A stretch of DNA of 64,000 nucleotides from Mucilaginibacter tolerans (GTDB lineage Bacteria > Bacteroidota > Bacteroidia > Sphingobacteriales > Sphingobacteriaceae), in NCBI RefSeq assembly GCF_030519375.1, contig NZ_JAUMKB010000007.1, forward strand, positions 209,533 through 273,532, in the 5' to 3' direction. The notes under the pieces are model-generated. The model was given only the letters and a program-made list of their open reading frames with translations, searched no databases and had not been told where the DNA came from. A program made the translations under genes and the position numbers. Below are positions 18,881-28,528 of the stretch, in pieces. The first letter of the stretch is position 1; every line of letters begins with the position of its first letter.

Positions 18881-21800
18881 TTATAGTTTTACAAGTTTTG
18901 ACTTGCCCACAAAGGATTTGTCTTTATTGTTAACTACCTGAATAACATAGGTACCAGGAAGCAGATCGTTTATATTAGTTTGCCAGTTTGCCTGTGCCGA
19001 TGTGCCTTGTTTTATCACCAGGCCATAGTTATTAGTAATAGTAAAATTATAAGTTGTTGCACTGTTGCTTAAGGCGGTATTTATGGCCATGTTTACAGTA
19101 CTGCTTGCCGGGTTGGGATAAATGTTGATATTATTTCCAGCGAGATTATTACTTTGTTTTGCAAAACCAACCGGAATAATATGAGAATACGTAATATTAT
19201 TATTTATATCTTCCTGTTTTAGGCGGTACAAGTTATTTTCACCCGGAGTCTTATCTAGTAAGCTATACGTACCAGCGCCAGTCGCGGTAACACCACCTAC
19301 TACAGTGTAAATTGTGCCACCGTCGGTGCTTCTTTCCACAGTAAAGTTGGTATAGTTAGCTTCATGCTCGGTTACCCAGGCTAACTGAACCTGTTTACCG
19401 GTTGATTTACTGGCAGTAAAGTTAAGCAGGTGATAAGCAAGCGCTGGGTTTTGACGCATAACCAGCTTGAAGCGGTAGGCACCATAACTGGCCGTGTCAG
19501 TTTTAATTACATCAAACAAATAAGTTTTATTGTGGCGCATATCAACAGAGTCTTTCTTGTAGGCATCCATCAACCATATATCATACAGTTCAGGAATACC
19601 TTGTATTGAATTCATGCTTAATGAATAAGTGCCGTTAGCAGTTGCATTTACATTTATCCTTACTGATAAGCCTTTGGTTTCTAATGGCATTGTATTTACA
19701 GCAATTGTTTTATTATCGCTTGATAGGCTAGCAATATTTACTTTACCTGTTCCCTGACGATAAATTGCATCTTCATCAAGTACATAACTGGTTTTTGCAT
19801 TATTATTAAAGCTTAGTACGGTTTCTTCCTTATTAATCGAATCCATGGCTATTCTTAGGCGTAAATATCTAGGAACCATGTTTACAATAGGTGCTTTACT
19901 TAAAAGTAGACTTGCACCGCTATTTTGAATATTTTCCACCTTACATGATTCATTGAAAGTCAATTGAGGTGTTGGCGATGTACTGGATGCTTTCACAAAA
20001 AATCCTTGTCCGCTGGCAATGTACCTTGATGCATTAGTTGTAGCGGGTGCGCTGCCATCAAGTGTATATACACCATAATTTTTGCTGACTGGATCGAGCT
20101 CGTATACAAACTTTGACAGGTTAGTCATCGAGATACCACCGGTGGCATAAGTTGCAAGGTCTATAGTACAAGCATAAGGATTGCCTACTAAGGTGAACCC
20201 CCTGTAAGTACTGTCTGGGTTTGTGGTTGTATACATTAATCCTGATGTACCTGGTGTATACCAGTGCTTAAATGTTATAGCGCCCTGATTTAACTTTCCG
20301 GTAGCACTTAGAGTAGCTGCCGCCGGCGTCGAAGAAGTAGAATATGGGTTTACAGTACCTGCACCACCTCTGAAAAAGTAAAGAAATCCATTGCCAATCG
20401 GAATGTCAAATCCAGAACCGTCAAGATTGATCGTATAATATGGCGATGCACTCATGTCGCTAATTCCTCTAAAACTACTGGTTAGAAAACTTGCGGCCGT
20501 AGGAACCAGATTTTCGCGATACAAATACATTGAGGGGTTGCCCTGTTTTGAAAATCCACCTGAATTATAATTTGTTGTGAAACTAGTCCCTGAAACATAG
20601 CTTGAGTTTGCTACGTAGTTGATGCTGTATAACGTGTTCCCATTAGAATCTGTCGTTCCTGTATTTACGGGAGAGCTTAATAATCTATACCCACGTGTAC
20701 CGGCTGGTAAATAACGTTCAACCGTAACATTGCCGGAAATTACTCCTGATGTTATCGCAGCTACAGATGCTGAGCTTGTAGCACTTGATTGTAAGGTAAC
20801 GAAATTACCAGTTGAAGCAGATGTATTAATCGTTAATGATCCGGTTCCGGTTACGTTCAGTACAGCTGTTGAACCAATATATATGGCACCTGTGCCTGAG
20901 CCGGTGAAGGTTGGTGTTGAGTTTGTATTGACAGTCAATATGCTGCTGACAGTGAGCGAGCCTCCGGTTTGGACAGTTAACGTAGCAGCGTTTGCAGCTC
21001 CAAAAGTTACATATTTAACACTAACGGCTCCTGTTGTTGATGTTATGACGGGATCTGGACCTGTATAATTAATAACACCTATACTGGCAAGGTCATAACC
21101 ATTTGTTCCGGGAAGTTGTTTAGCACTCCAGTTTTGTTTGTTCTCCCATTTTTTATCTTGTTTTCCTGTCCAATAGTTATCTTTCACAAAAGCAATACTT
21201 ACCGTAGTAGTACTGCTGCCTGAGGCATTAGTAGCAGTGACAGTATAAACTGTTGCAGAGCCTGTTGCAGTTGGCGTGCCAGAGAAAGTTCCGTTTGAAA
21301 AAGTCAACGTGTTGGCAGGCAGGCTCGGACTTATGCTCCAACTGGTAGGGGTACCTCCGGCATTTGAAGCAGAGAGAATTACTGCTGCGTTGGTAGTGAA
21401 TACGTTAATCGAAGGATTATAGCTTATGATAGGAGCAGAATAATTTGGTGGGCATGATAAAGTTACCGTAGTACTGCTGCTACCATAAGCATTATATGCA
21501 GTGATGGTATAAGTGGTAGCGCTAAATGAAGCAGTAGGGGTACCGCTGATTTTGCCGGTTGCACTGTCAAAGCTTAAGCCCGGAGGCAGCAGGCTGTTGA
21601 TAAAATAACCACCTGTCGGAGCAAATTTTGTTACTGTATTTGCAGCGTAATCAGATACATATAAATTGCCCTTACTGTCGGTAACTAGGCCACGAGGATC
21701 GGTAAAGCCGGAGATTGTGCTTATTGTACCAAAGGCCGAGTTGTATATAACTACTTTTCCTGTGCCTGAATCACCTACATATACATCACCTGCTCCATCA

Positions 21801-22618
21801 ACATAAATTGCATTAGGGTCGCTTAATCCGCTGATTACAGTAGATAAATATGCTCCTGTTGAGTTATATTTAGTTACGTTTTTGTTTGTATTATCCAGAA
21901 CATAGATATTATATGAACCGTCAACGCCTACGGCAACAGGGTTGGAGGTATGTCCGCTTGCTATGGAAAATGCCAGGGCTCCGCTAATGTTGTATTGAGA
22001 CGCTGTGTTTGCTCCGCTATTGTAGCTGCCTAAAGAAACGTATAGATTGTTTGAAGCATCCATAGCGATACCGGTAGCTGTACCAAGGCCCTGCACAATA
22101 GTTTGTTGATAGGTGCCTGATGAGTTATATTGATCAACATAGCCGTTGCCATGGTAATTACCTTGGCCGTTGTTGGTGCGGTTATAGTTTAACACATATC
22201 CATTACCATTTGAATCGAATGTGATGCCTGATGGTTGTTGCAAGTTAGCACTTGTACCATAAGTGCCCTGATATACGCCGGCAGCATTGTATTTGCTAAT
22301 TGAGCTGGCATTGTAATCACCTGAGTTATAATTTACCACATAGATATTACCAGATGGATCTATGCCCATTCCCCAAGGATTGGCCAGGGTTGCTCCGGTA
22401 AGCTGAACGCCTGTGCCATAACCAAATGCTGCAACACCCCCGCCGGAATTACCTGGCGTTAACGGAGTAATTGCTGTATTCAATGTAAAAACACTGGTCG
22501 AGGGGCTATAGGAAATATTAGGTGCTGTTTGAGCAAAAATTTCCGAAGAAATTAAAACCAATAACAAAACATTTGCGAGGGTAACTAAATTTCTTTTCAC
22601 GGTAATAGGCTTTATCAT
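18881..22618 (-). CDS. NHL-repeat T9SS cargo protein (array member 5)
   Basis: About 1245 residues. The open frame reaches 22657, but I place the start at ATG 22618 (MIKPITVKRN); a GTG at 22600 (MKRNLVTLAN) would align best with the GTG starts of members 3 and 4. Signal peptide ends IFAQ. Then NISYSPSTSVFT, NHL-like repeats (about 60-370; DPSGNIYVVNYNSGDYN, DGSYNIYVLDNTNKNV), two putative-Ig domains, a WTGKQDKKWENKQNW segment, the common C-terminal half (RGYRLLSSPVN, FTLVGNPYACTIDL, VERSTDGG, YRLKQEDINN) and a T9SS sorting domain (last about 83 residues; NIYPNPASST). It is the member most distant in the LVGNPY region. Probably a surface protein; ligand unknown. Confidence 0.87.
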   Translation of the reverse strand: MIKPITVKRNLVTLANVLLLVLISSEIFAQTAPNISYSPSTSVFTLNTAITPLTPGNSGGGVAAFGYGTGVQLTGATLANPWGMGIDPSGNIYVVNYNSGDYNASSISKYNAAGVYQGTYGTSANLQQPSGITFDSNGNGYVLNYNRTNNGQGNYHGNGYVDQYNSSGTYQQTIVQGLGTATGIAMDASNNLYVSLGSYNSGANTASQYNISGALAFSIASGHTSNPVAVGVDGSYNIYVLDNTNKNVTKYNSTGAYLSTVISGLSDPNAIYVDGAGDVYVGDSGTGKVVIYNSAFGTISTISGFTDPRGLVTDSKGNLYVSDYAANTVTKFAPTGGYFINSLLPPGLSFDSATGKISGTPTASFSATTYTITAYNAYGSSSTTVTLSCPPNYSAPIISYNPSINVFTTNAAVILSASNAGGTPTSWSISPSLPANTLTFSNGTFSGTPTATGSATVYTVTATNASGSSTTTVSIAFVKDNYWTGKQDKKWENKQNWSAKQLPGTNGYDLASIGVINYTGPDPVITSTTGAVSVKYVTFGAANAATLTVQTGGSLTVSSILTVNTNSTPTFTGSGTGAIYIGSTAVLNVTGTGSLTINTSASTGNFVTLQSSATSSASVAAITSGVISGNVTVERYLPAGTRGYRLLSSPVNTGTTDSNGNTLYSINYVANSSYVSGTSFTTNYNSGGFSKQGNPSMYLYRENLVPTAASFLTSSFRGISDMSASPYYTINLDGSGFDIPIGNGFLYFFRGGAGTVNPYSTSSTPAAATLSATGKLNQGAITFKHWYTPGTSGLMYTTTNPDSTYRGFTLVGNPYACTIDLATYATGGISMTNLSKFVYELDPVSKNYGVYTLDGSAPATTNASRYIASGQGFFVKASSTSPTPQLTFNESCKVENIQNSGASLLLSKAPIVNMVPRYLRLRIAMDSINKEETVLSFNNNAKTSYVLDEDAIYRQGTGKVNIASLSSDNKTIAVNTMPLETKGLSVRINVNATANGTYSLSMNSIQGIPELYDIWLMDAYKKDSVDMRHNKTYLFDVIKTDTASYGAYRFKLVMRQNPALAYHLLNFTASKSTGKQVQLAWVTEHEANYTNFTVERSTDGGTIYTVVGGVTATGAGTYSLLDKTPGENNLYRLKQEDINNNITYSHIIPVGFAKQSNNLAGNNINIYPNPASSTVNMAINTALSNSATTYNFTITNNYGLVIKQGTSAQANWQTNINDLLPGTYVIQVVNNKDKSFVGKSKLVKL

Positions 22619-22657
22619 CAATAACTTATAATTAACTAAGTGCTTTGCCAAGTACAA

Positions 22658-23095
22658 TAACCATGCACTAAAGTGTTATAAATACCCTTTAATACCCCGG
22701 TTATGGCTTTTTTAACCCTATTAATGCATGTAATTTTTTTTGTAACTTGTTTTAAGTCAGAAGAAAGCGGGTTGTCGCGTGGGGAATAATGAGTATTCGT
22801 GTTCCCTGATTTGGGGAGTATTTCCCACAGCTATTTTCTTTTTAAGCTTAGTGGGTTTTGCTTCTAACGATTTTTATGTTAATAGATAGTTTAGGTACTA
22901 ATTATTAATTATGATTAAATGTTCTTATAAGCTTATTAAAGAATCGTATCGGGAAAAGAAATTGCCTGGTGTAGTCTTATAATGGGTTGATACACTGGCT
23001 AGTCCAGATGAGAATGAAAAATGACCGAGTAGAAATGTGCTATTTGCTAAGGCCAGGTAATAATGAAATAACAAACGGATAGCTAACGAAGAGAA
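22658..23095. other. Gene-free spacer upstream of array member 5
   Basis: About 440 bp between array member 5 and the small peptide gene. Only open frames of fewer than 25 codons are seen (for example at 22911 and 23008) and none has supporting signals. No repeat or hairpin stands out. It must contain the array member 5 promoter. Confidence 0.5.
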
Positions 23096-23302
23096 TTAAA
23101 GAACCGAATTTTTTCCACGGTAAAGTTTTGTAACAGCAATTAACGATGCTACAATGGCTAAAGCAATTATCCAGGTATCTAATGGGCAACCTCCACTGTC
23201 AGGGTCAACATCCCCATAACAAGGGTTAATTTCTTGGGCAAATACGTTTACCGTATTTACTAGTAACAATACAAATACACTGAAAATGATTTTAATTTTC
23301 AT
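23096..23302 (-). CDS. Small exported peptide with C-terminal CPLDTW-TM-basic tail
   Basis: 68 residues from ATG 23302 (MKIKIIFSVF). The frame opens at 23335, but a promoter lies at 23323-23356, which rules out that longer start. Layout: N-terminal signal peptide ending VFAQ (about residue 23), a short Asp/Gly/Cys-rich mature part (NPCYGDVDPDSGGCPLD) and one hydrophobic helix (WIIALAIVASLIAV), closed by a basic tail (TKLYRGKN). This three-part end recalls protein-sorting signals (PID-CTERM or exosortase type) found in many small Bacteroidota proteins, but the family is not certain and no sortase gene is in the window. Divergent from the membrane gene at 23498. Confidence 0.7.
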   Translation of the reverse strand: MKIKIIFSVFVLLLVNTVNVFAQEINPCYGDVDPDSGGCPLDTWIIALAIVASLIAVTKLYRGKNSVL

Positions 23303-23322
23303 GTCAGAAATAACATTTACTT

Positions 23323-23356
23323 CAAATGTACACAAATTTTATTATTATTCACCAAA
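23323..23356 (-). promoter_or_regulatory. Bacteroidota promoter of the small peptide gene
   Basis: On the minus strand: TTTG (23356-23353), 22 bp, then TACATTTG (23330-23323). Both boxes fit the Bacteroidota consensus TTTG/TAnnTTTG and the spacing is within the normal range. The -7 box ends 21 bp before the ATG at 23302. Confidence 0.6.
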
Positions 23357-23362
23357 GAACAG

Positions 23363-23394
23363 TTGCATAGAGCAAACAATCACTTATACGTTTG
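23363..23394 (+). promoter_or_regulatory. Bacteroidota promoter of the HTTM-like gene
   Basis: TTG (23363-23365), 21 bp, TACGTTTG (23387-23394), a good fit to the phylum consensus, about 100 bp before the ATG at 23498. It is back to back with the promoter of the small peptide gene. Between it and the start lies a 9-bp inverted repeat, CAATAATCA (23412-23420) and TGATTATTG (23446-23454), a possible operator or 5'-leader hairpin. Confidence 0.5.
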
Positions 23395-23497
23395 TATTTC
23401 CCGCCAGGATACAATAATCAAGTTAATTATTCATTTTGGTATTCCTGATTATTGAAATTATTTCTTAGGTTCATCGGTCGATTATTAGGATCAGCTA

Positions 23498-24610
23498 ATG
23501 ACTTTCAAACCCTTTTTAGGTAGTAAAAACACAAATGCTTTGATATTAAAGGTAATCTTTTTATCATGGCTGCTTACAAAATGGATGACCAGGCGAATCT
23601 GGACTACCGGTAGATTATTACCGACAGCTCCCATTTGTGAATATCTCGATCGTGTGCCTGCAATAGCACACGTTATTTTATTTGGATTGTCAATTGCTGC
23701 TATGATATGGCTGATTATTAGCAGCAATAAATATATTCTGATCGGCTTACTGGTAATAGAAATTTGCTTATGTAGTCTTGATCAAAACAGATTAACACCG
23801 CTGGAATACCTTTATTGTTTTATCTTATTTATTTATATTATTTATCCCCGCCATTCTGAACTTATACCCATATCGGTTGGTCTTTTACTAGTGTCAACCT
23901 ATTTTTACGGAGGTCTTTGCAAATTGAACGATGGGTTTTTGCAAGTGATTTGGAGCAGGATGATACTTCGGGGCTTTTTAAAAATCCCGGCTGATGTTGC
24001 TGCTCAACGTTGGTTATATTATAGCGGATATTTATTGGGTATTACTGAATTGCTGGGCGGGGTAGGATTGCTATTTAAAAGAACGCAAGCCAGGTCGGCT
24101 CTATCATTGATTATCATGCATTTGTTTATTCTTGTTTTCCTTGGCCCTTTTGGGCTGAAGGGGTATATGACCCTTTGGCCATGGAATATTGCCATGATAC
24201 TTTTCTTGTATTTGATTTTTCTGAAGAAAAATGAAGCGATAGCTATTTTACCACAAGCTGCAAAAGGATGGGGTAAATTAATAGTGATTTGCTGGATAAT
24301 ATTACCCGCCTTTAGTTTTTGGGGTTATTGGGACAATAATTTATCATCAAAATTGTGGTCGGGGAATGTGCCCAGAATGATCATTTGTATCCGGGATACA
24401 AGCAAATGCAAACCGCTGCAAAGGTTTTGTAGTAAAAAAGACATTGCGAATATATGCCATGGCCAGGCGAAAATAGAGTTACTGTATTGGGCTGGCTCAG
24501 AGACAGGTGTATCCGCTTACTCACAGATGAGAACCTATCACATTATGCAAAAAAAAATAGAGGCACAATATACTTCTGCAGGTTTGACCTTCGTCTACCT
24601 CGACAGGTAG
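23498..24610 (+). CDS. HTTM-like (vitamin K-dependent carboxylase-like) integral membrane protein
   Basis: 370 residues with about eight hydrophobic helices (first near 15-30, then about 55-75, 80-95, 105-120, 125-140, 175-195, 205-225 and 230-245, with one more near 265-280) and a soluble C-terminal tail of about 80 residues. The segment YFYGGLCKLNDGF and a helix-rich N-terminal core recall the HTTM/VKGC superfamily, but the similarity is judged by eye only. The tail has several cysteines (CIRDTSKCKPLQRFCSKKDIANIC). It is followed 100 bp later by the S8 protease gene on the same strand, so the two may be co-transcribed. Function unknown. Confidence 0.6.
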   Translation: MTFKPFLGSKNTNALILKVIFLSWLLTKWMTRRIWTTGRLLPTAPICEYLDRVPAIAHVILFGLSIAAMIWLIISSNKYILIGLLVIEICLCSLDQNRLTPLEYLYCFILFIYIIYPRHSELIPISVGLLLVSTYFYGGLCKLNDGFLQVIWSRMILRGFLKIPADVAAQRWLYYSGYLLGITELLGGVGLLFKRTQARSALSLIIMHLFILVFLGPFGLKGYMTLWPWNIAMILFLYLIFLKKNEAIAILPQAAKGWGKLIVICWIILPAFSFWGYWDNNLSSKLWSGNVPRMIICIRDTSKCKPLQRFCSKKDIANICHGQAKIELLYWAGSETGVSAYSQMRTYHIMQKKIEAQYTSAGLTFVYLDR

Positions 24611-24704
24611 TTTTTAGCTGATTTAAACATCTGATGGTTAATAAATATTCCGCCAAGTTAAGGTGAAAAAGCATAATTTTAGCTACTATGGCTTATTCTT
24701 TTAC

Positions 24705-24710
24705 AGGAGG
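24705..24710 (+). promoter_or_regulatory. Shine-Dalgarno sequence that decides the S8 protease start
   Basis: AGGAGG, unusual in Bacteroidota where such sites are weak, lies 3 bp before ATG 24714. This and the signal peptide that follows favour 24714 over the in-frame GTG at 24663. Confidence 0.55.
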
Positions 24711-24713
24711 CAA

Positions 24714-27700
24714 ATGAAGAAACGTTACTCGTTATTGCTTACTTGCGTATTAGGGTTGATTTTTGCAAATACGGCTTTTTGTCAACAGCCCCTGGTGTCT
24801 GCCGACAAAAAAAAGGAACTGGATGCGATTTCTGTAAAAGCAAATTCTTCATTCGCTAGAAGTCAGCAACAAGCTCTTTCTCTTGCCAGTAGTAAAGGCT
24901 GGATAGTAAGCCGAAAAACGAAGAAAGGTGGAATACAGGTTTTACAAGGGATAAGCAGACGCGGCTTCCCAATTTATTTTACTACTGACGACAACGTAAT
25001 TTCGGCAGCAACTACCAGCACCAACACAGTACAGCCTGGAGGTAGCCTTGGCCTTAATTTGTCCGGATCGAGTTCGATTTTAAACAATAAACTAGCCGTA
25101 TGGGACGGAGGAGCCGTATACCGGTTTCACCAGGAGTTTAGTGGTAAAACCATCACCATTGCGGACACATCCTCCATTATTGACCATGCTACACATGTTG
25201 CCGGAACTATGCTGGCTAAAGGGGTGTATCCTCCTGTAAAGGGCATGGCTTTCAATGCTTCTACGCTTCTGTCTTACGATTTTAACAACGACGTTGCCGA
25301 AATGAGCAAAGCTGCACCCGGGTTGTTGCTTTCTAACCACTCTTATGGAGAATTGGGGGGCTGGGTTTTTGATGATAGCTTCAATAGGTGGGAATGGTAT
25401 GGCATTCCGGGGGACACAGTCGATTATACTTTTGGTTTTTACGGAGATCATACACAGGCATTTGATAAGGTAGCTTATACTGCACCCTATTACCTTATTG
25501 TTGAGGCGGCAGGAAATGCCCACGGGAGTACTGGCCCCGCAGTTGGCCAGGATTATTATGGTTATAAAAGCGCCAGCGATCAGACTTTTGTGGATAAAGG
25601 ACCCCGTCCTGATAGTATTAGCAGTAATAATGGATATGACTGCATCAGCAGCACAGCGAATGCCAAGAATATATTGACTGTGGGTGCTGTAGATCCTTTG
25701 CCTTACGGGCCTGCCAACTCTCAAAGTATTACTACTGCTTATTTCAGTAGTTGGGGGCCAACGGATGACGGACGGATAAAACCCGATATTGTTGGCAATG
25801 GCCTGAATGTATTATCAACTGGTAGCAATAGTACGACAAGCTACATCACCTTATCGGGTACATCACAGGCTGCGCCTAATATTACGGGATCGCTGTACTT
25901 GTTACAGGAATACTATGCTCAGAAAAACTCTGGTGCTTTTATGCGGGCAGCTACCTTAAAAGGGCTGGCCTGCCATACAGCGTTTGATGCAGGAAATGTT
26001 GGTCCGGACTATATTTACGGGTGGGGCTTATTGGATATGAAGACAGCCGCACAAGCTATCACAGATAACGGCACAAAAAGCCAGATCAAAGAAAATACAT
26101 TAGCGCAAGGAGCAACCCAAACATTTAATGTTGTCGCTTCAGGTAATGGCCCTTTCGTGGCCACTATATCGTGGACCGATCCTGCTGGTAGTATAACACC
26201 AGACGGGACGATAAATGACAGGACGCCAAAATTGGTGAATGACCTGGATATTAGAATAAGCGATGGGACAACCACCTATCTGCCCTGGGTACTTGATCCG
26301 AATAATCCATCTGCGACAGCAGCAACCGGCGATAACATCCGGGATAATGTGGAACAGGTGTATGTGTCCGGAGCTATTCCCGGTAAATCATATACCATAA
26401 AAGTATCGCATAAAAGGACCTTAATGTCAGGTTCACAGGCTTACTCGCTCATTATTACAGGCATAGGTGGTTCGGCGTATTGTGCGTCTGCACCCCTATC
26501 GAGCGCCGATTCACGCATTGACAATGTGACGCTATCCAACATCAATAATACCCCTTCTTCCGGGTGTACCACCTATTCTGATTACACCAATTTGACCATC
26601 CGGCTTGAACAAAATAAAACATATCCCTTAAGCCTCACTTTGGGCACATGCGGTGCCAATTTTAATAAAGCAGCCAAGGTGTATATCGATTGGAATGGTA
26701 ACGGCGTATTTGATGCGAATGAGTTGGTTGCAACAACCAATATCATAAACGCGACAGGTATTTATACCGCAAATATTACAGTACCTTCCACCGTTGTTCC
26801 CGGAAATTTTAGTCTGATGAGGGTGGTGCTGACGGAAACTTCCGACACGTCGACGATAAAACCCTGCGGAAGTTACGCCAAAGGAGAAACGCAGGATTAT
26901 CGTGTTCAATTTTTGCAAACAAGCCTTGATGCCGGAGTCATTGCGGTAGTTAACCCATCGCCCGGGGGCAATTGTTCGGGATCGACGCCCGTAACCGTTA
27001 CCATTAAGAATTTTGGCAGTCAAACAATAACCAATATTCCCATTACTGTAACCATTACCGCTCCGGATAATACAGTAACAACCTTTAATCAGTTATATAC
27101 CGCTTCTCTTGCTCCTTTGACGCAGGATAACTTCACCTTTAATAATGTATTTAACATTACTTCGGGATCAACATATATCATAACAGCAACGGCCAGCCTT
27201 ACGGGTGATCTTGTCCCGGCCAATAACGGAATTATAGATACCGTGGCAATAGATAATCCCCCAACGGGCACAGATCTGTCGGCAAACTATTGCAATGTCG
27301 CCAATGCTTACCTGATGACTGGTGCCGGGGAAGGTGAACTCCTGTGGTATAAAAATAATAACGATACCTATCCTTTTGCATATGGCTCAACAGTACTCAC
27401 TTCTGATGCACCGGTTAACAATACCTATTACGTTGGGCTAAATGATTTTAGCGGAACAGTCGGGCCTGCTACCAAAAATGTATTTACGGCTGGCGGCTAC
27501 AACCAATTCACACCCGAAGTAAATGTGTTTACACGGATACCTGTAATAATAGAAAGCGCACGCCTGTATATCGGCAATTCGGGCCGTATAACTTTTAATG
27601 TATCTAACTCGAGCGGTGAAATCGTATCGACCACCTCTATTAACGCTGTAGCAACAGCATCAAATCCATCGCCTGGGGCAAAAAGCGATGACCCTACAGA

Positions 27701-28448
27701 TCAGGGGCAGGTTTATAATCTTAATCTGCTGCTACCATCAGCAGGTAACTATAGTATCAGTGCCACGTATGACAATACAGCTACTATTTATCGTAGCAAT
27801 GGCGGGGTAAGGGGCTACCCATTTAAAATAGGAGATGTGTTTGGCATCACCGGAAATACGGCAACTTCCGCAGGGGACACCACTTATTACAGAAATTTCT
27901 ATTATTATTTTTATGACATTCAATTAAAAAGCCCGGGTTGTGCATCAGCTTCCCGACAGGCGGTGCCTGTCACCAAACCTGTAATTACGCAGAACGGTAC
28001 AACGCTCAGTTCGAGTGCAACAGCGAATAATCAATGGTATTTAAACGGTACGTTGATACCAGGGGCCACCGGGCAAACCTACTCGCCAACACAGAGTGGT
28101 AATTATCGGGTTGAGGTTTCGCTGGCGAACGGATGCGTTGCAAAGTCGGATAACTTTGCCTACGTAATATTGCCCGCCAATCCGGGAGAAAACGATATTG
28201 GTTTAACGGTATTCCCTAATCCGGCCAATACGCAGATAAATGTGCTGTTCGCCGCAAACTCAGCAGTGAATGTAAATTTATCATTGGTTAACATTATTGG
28301 AGAAAATGAGTACACAGATAAAGTGGTGCTGAATGGAGGGAACTTTAGCACGCTGATTGATGTAAGTAAGCTCGCTCCAGGCAACTACGTATTACGACTT
28401 TTATATAATTACAAATTGTATACCCGGAAGATTATTATCGTTAGATAA
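24714..28448 (+). CDS. S8 family serine peptidase (subtilisin-like), T9SS cargo
   Basis: About 1244 residues from ATG 24714: signal peptide ending AFCQ (about residue 24), a short pro-region, then a subtilase domain with Asp131 (AVWDGG), His161 (HATHVAGT), the oxyanion Asn268 (EAAGNAHGS) and Ser384 (SGTSQAAPN). Next are a beta-sandwich (about 450-600), a GEVED domain (YIDWNGNGVFDANE ... GETQDYRV), a CARDB-like domain (VTVTIKNFGSQTITN), further Ig-like parts and a T9SS sorting domain (last about 80 residues; LTVFPNPANTQ, ends KIIIVR). It should cut extracellular proteins at or near the cell surface. All catalytic residues are present, so it is probably active. Confidence 0.9.
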   Translation: MKKRYSLLLTCVLGLIFANTAFCQQPLVSADKKKELDAISVKANSSFARSQQQALSLASSKGWIVSRKTKKGGIQVLQGISRRGFPIYFTTDDNVISAATTSTNTVQPGGSLGLNLSGSSSILNNKLAVWDGGAVYRFHQEFSGKTITIADTSSIIDHATHVAGTMLAKGVYPPVKGMAFNASTLLSYDFNNDVAEMSKAAPGLLLSNHSYGELGGWVFDDSFNRWEWYGIPGDTVDYTFGFYGDHTQAFDKVAYTAPYYLIVEAAGNAHGSTGPAVGQDYYGYKSASDQTFVDKGPRPDSISSNNGYDCISSTANAKNILTVGAVDPLPYGPANSQSITTAYFSSWGPTDDGRIKPDIVGNGLNVLSTGSNSTTSYITLSGTSQAAPNITGSLYLLQEYYAQKNSGAFMRAATLKGLACHTAFDAGNVGPDYIYGWGLLDMKTAAQAITDNGTKSQIKENTLAQGATQTFNVVASGNGPFVATISWTDPAGSITPDGTINDRTPKLVNDLDIRISDGTTTYLPWVLDPNNPSATAATGDNIRDNVEQVYVSGAIPGKSYTIKVSHKRTLMSGSQAYSLIITGIGGSAYCASAPLSSADSRIDNVTLSNINNTPSSGCTTYSDYTNLTIRLEQNKTYPLSLTLGTCGANFNKAAKVYIDWNGNGVFDANELVATTNIINATGIYTANITVPSTVVPGNFSLMRVVLTETSDTSTIKPCGSYAKGETQDYRVQFLQTSLDAGVIAVVNPSPGGNCSGSTPVTVTIKNFGSQTITNIPITVTITAPDNTVTTFNQLYTASLAPLTQDNFTFNNVFNITSGSTYIITATASLTGDLVPANNGIIDTVAIDNPPTGTDLSANYCNVANAYLMTGAGEGELLWYKNNNDTYPFAYGSTVLTSDAPVNNTYYVGLNDFSGTVGPATKNVFTAGGYNQFTPEVNVFTRIPVIIESARLYIGNSGRITFNVSNSSGEIVSTTSINAVATASNPSPGAKSDDPTDQGQVYNLNLLLPSAGNYSISATYDNTATIYRSNGGVRGYPFKIGDVFGITGNTATSAGDTTYYRNFYYYFYDIQLKSPGCASASRQAVPVTKPVITQNGTTLSSSATANNQWYLNGTLIPGATGQTYSPTQSGNYRVEVSLANGCVAKSDNFAYVILPANPGENDIGLTVFPNPANTQINVLFAANSAVNVNLSLVNIIGENEYTDKVVLNGGNFSTLIDVSKLAPGNYVLRLLYNYKLYTRKIIIVR

Positions 28449-28462
28449 GCGAATAAAACAGA

Positions 28463-28487
28463 AAGGCCGGCTTTTAAAACCGGCCTT
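28463..28487. terminator. Bidirectional terminator between S8 protease and barrel gene
   Basis: AAGGCCGG (28463-28470) and CCGGCCTT (28480-28487), perfect 8-bp stem with a 9-base loop, between two converging genes. Confidence 0.8.
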
Positions 28488-28528
28488 CTGCAGTTAAATC
28501 AATTAGTAATTAGTAGCTGTTAATTTTA

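Noticed and set aside
22911..23080. Two open frames of 23-24 codons
   Set aside because: No start signal, no recognisable sequence and no family fit.
23303..23335. Longer start for the small peptide gene
   Set aside because: The promoter -7 box lies inside this stretch, so it is not transcribed as coding sequence.
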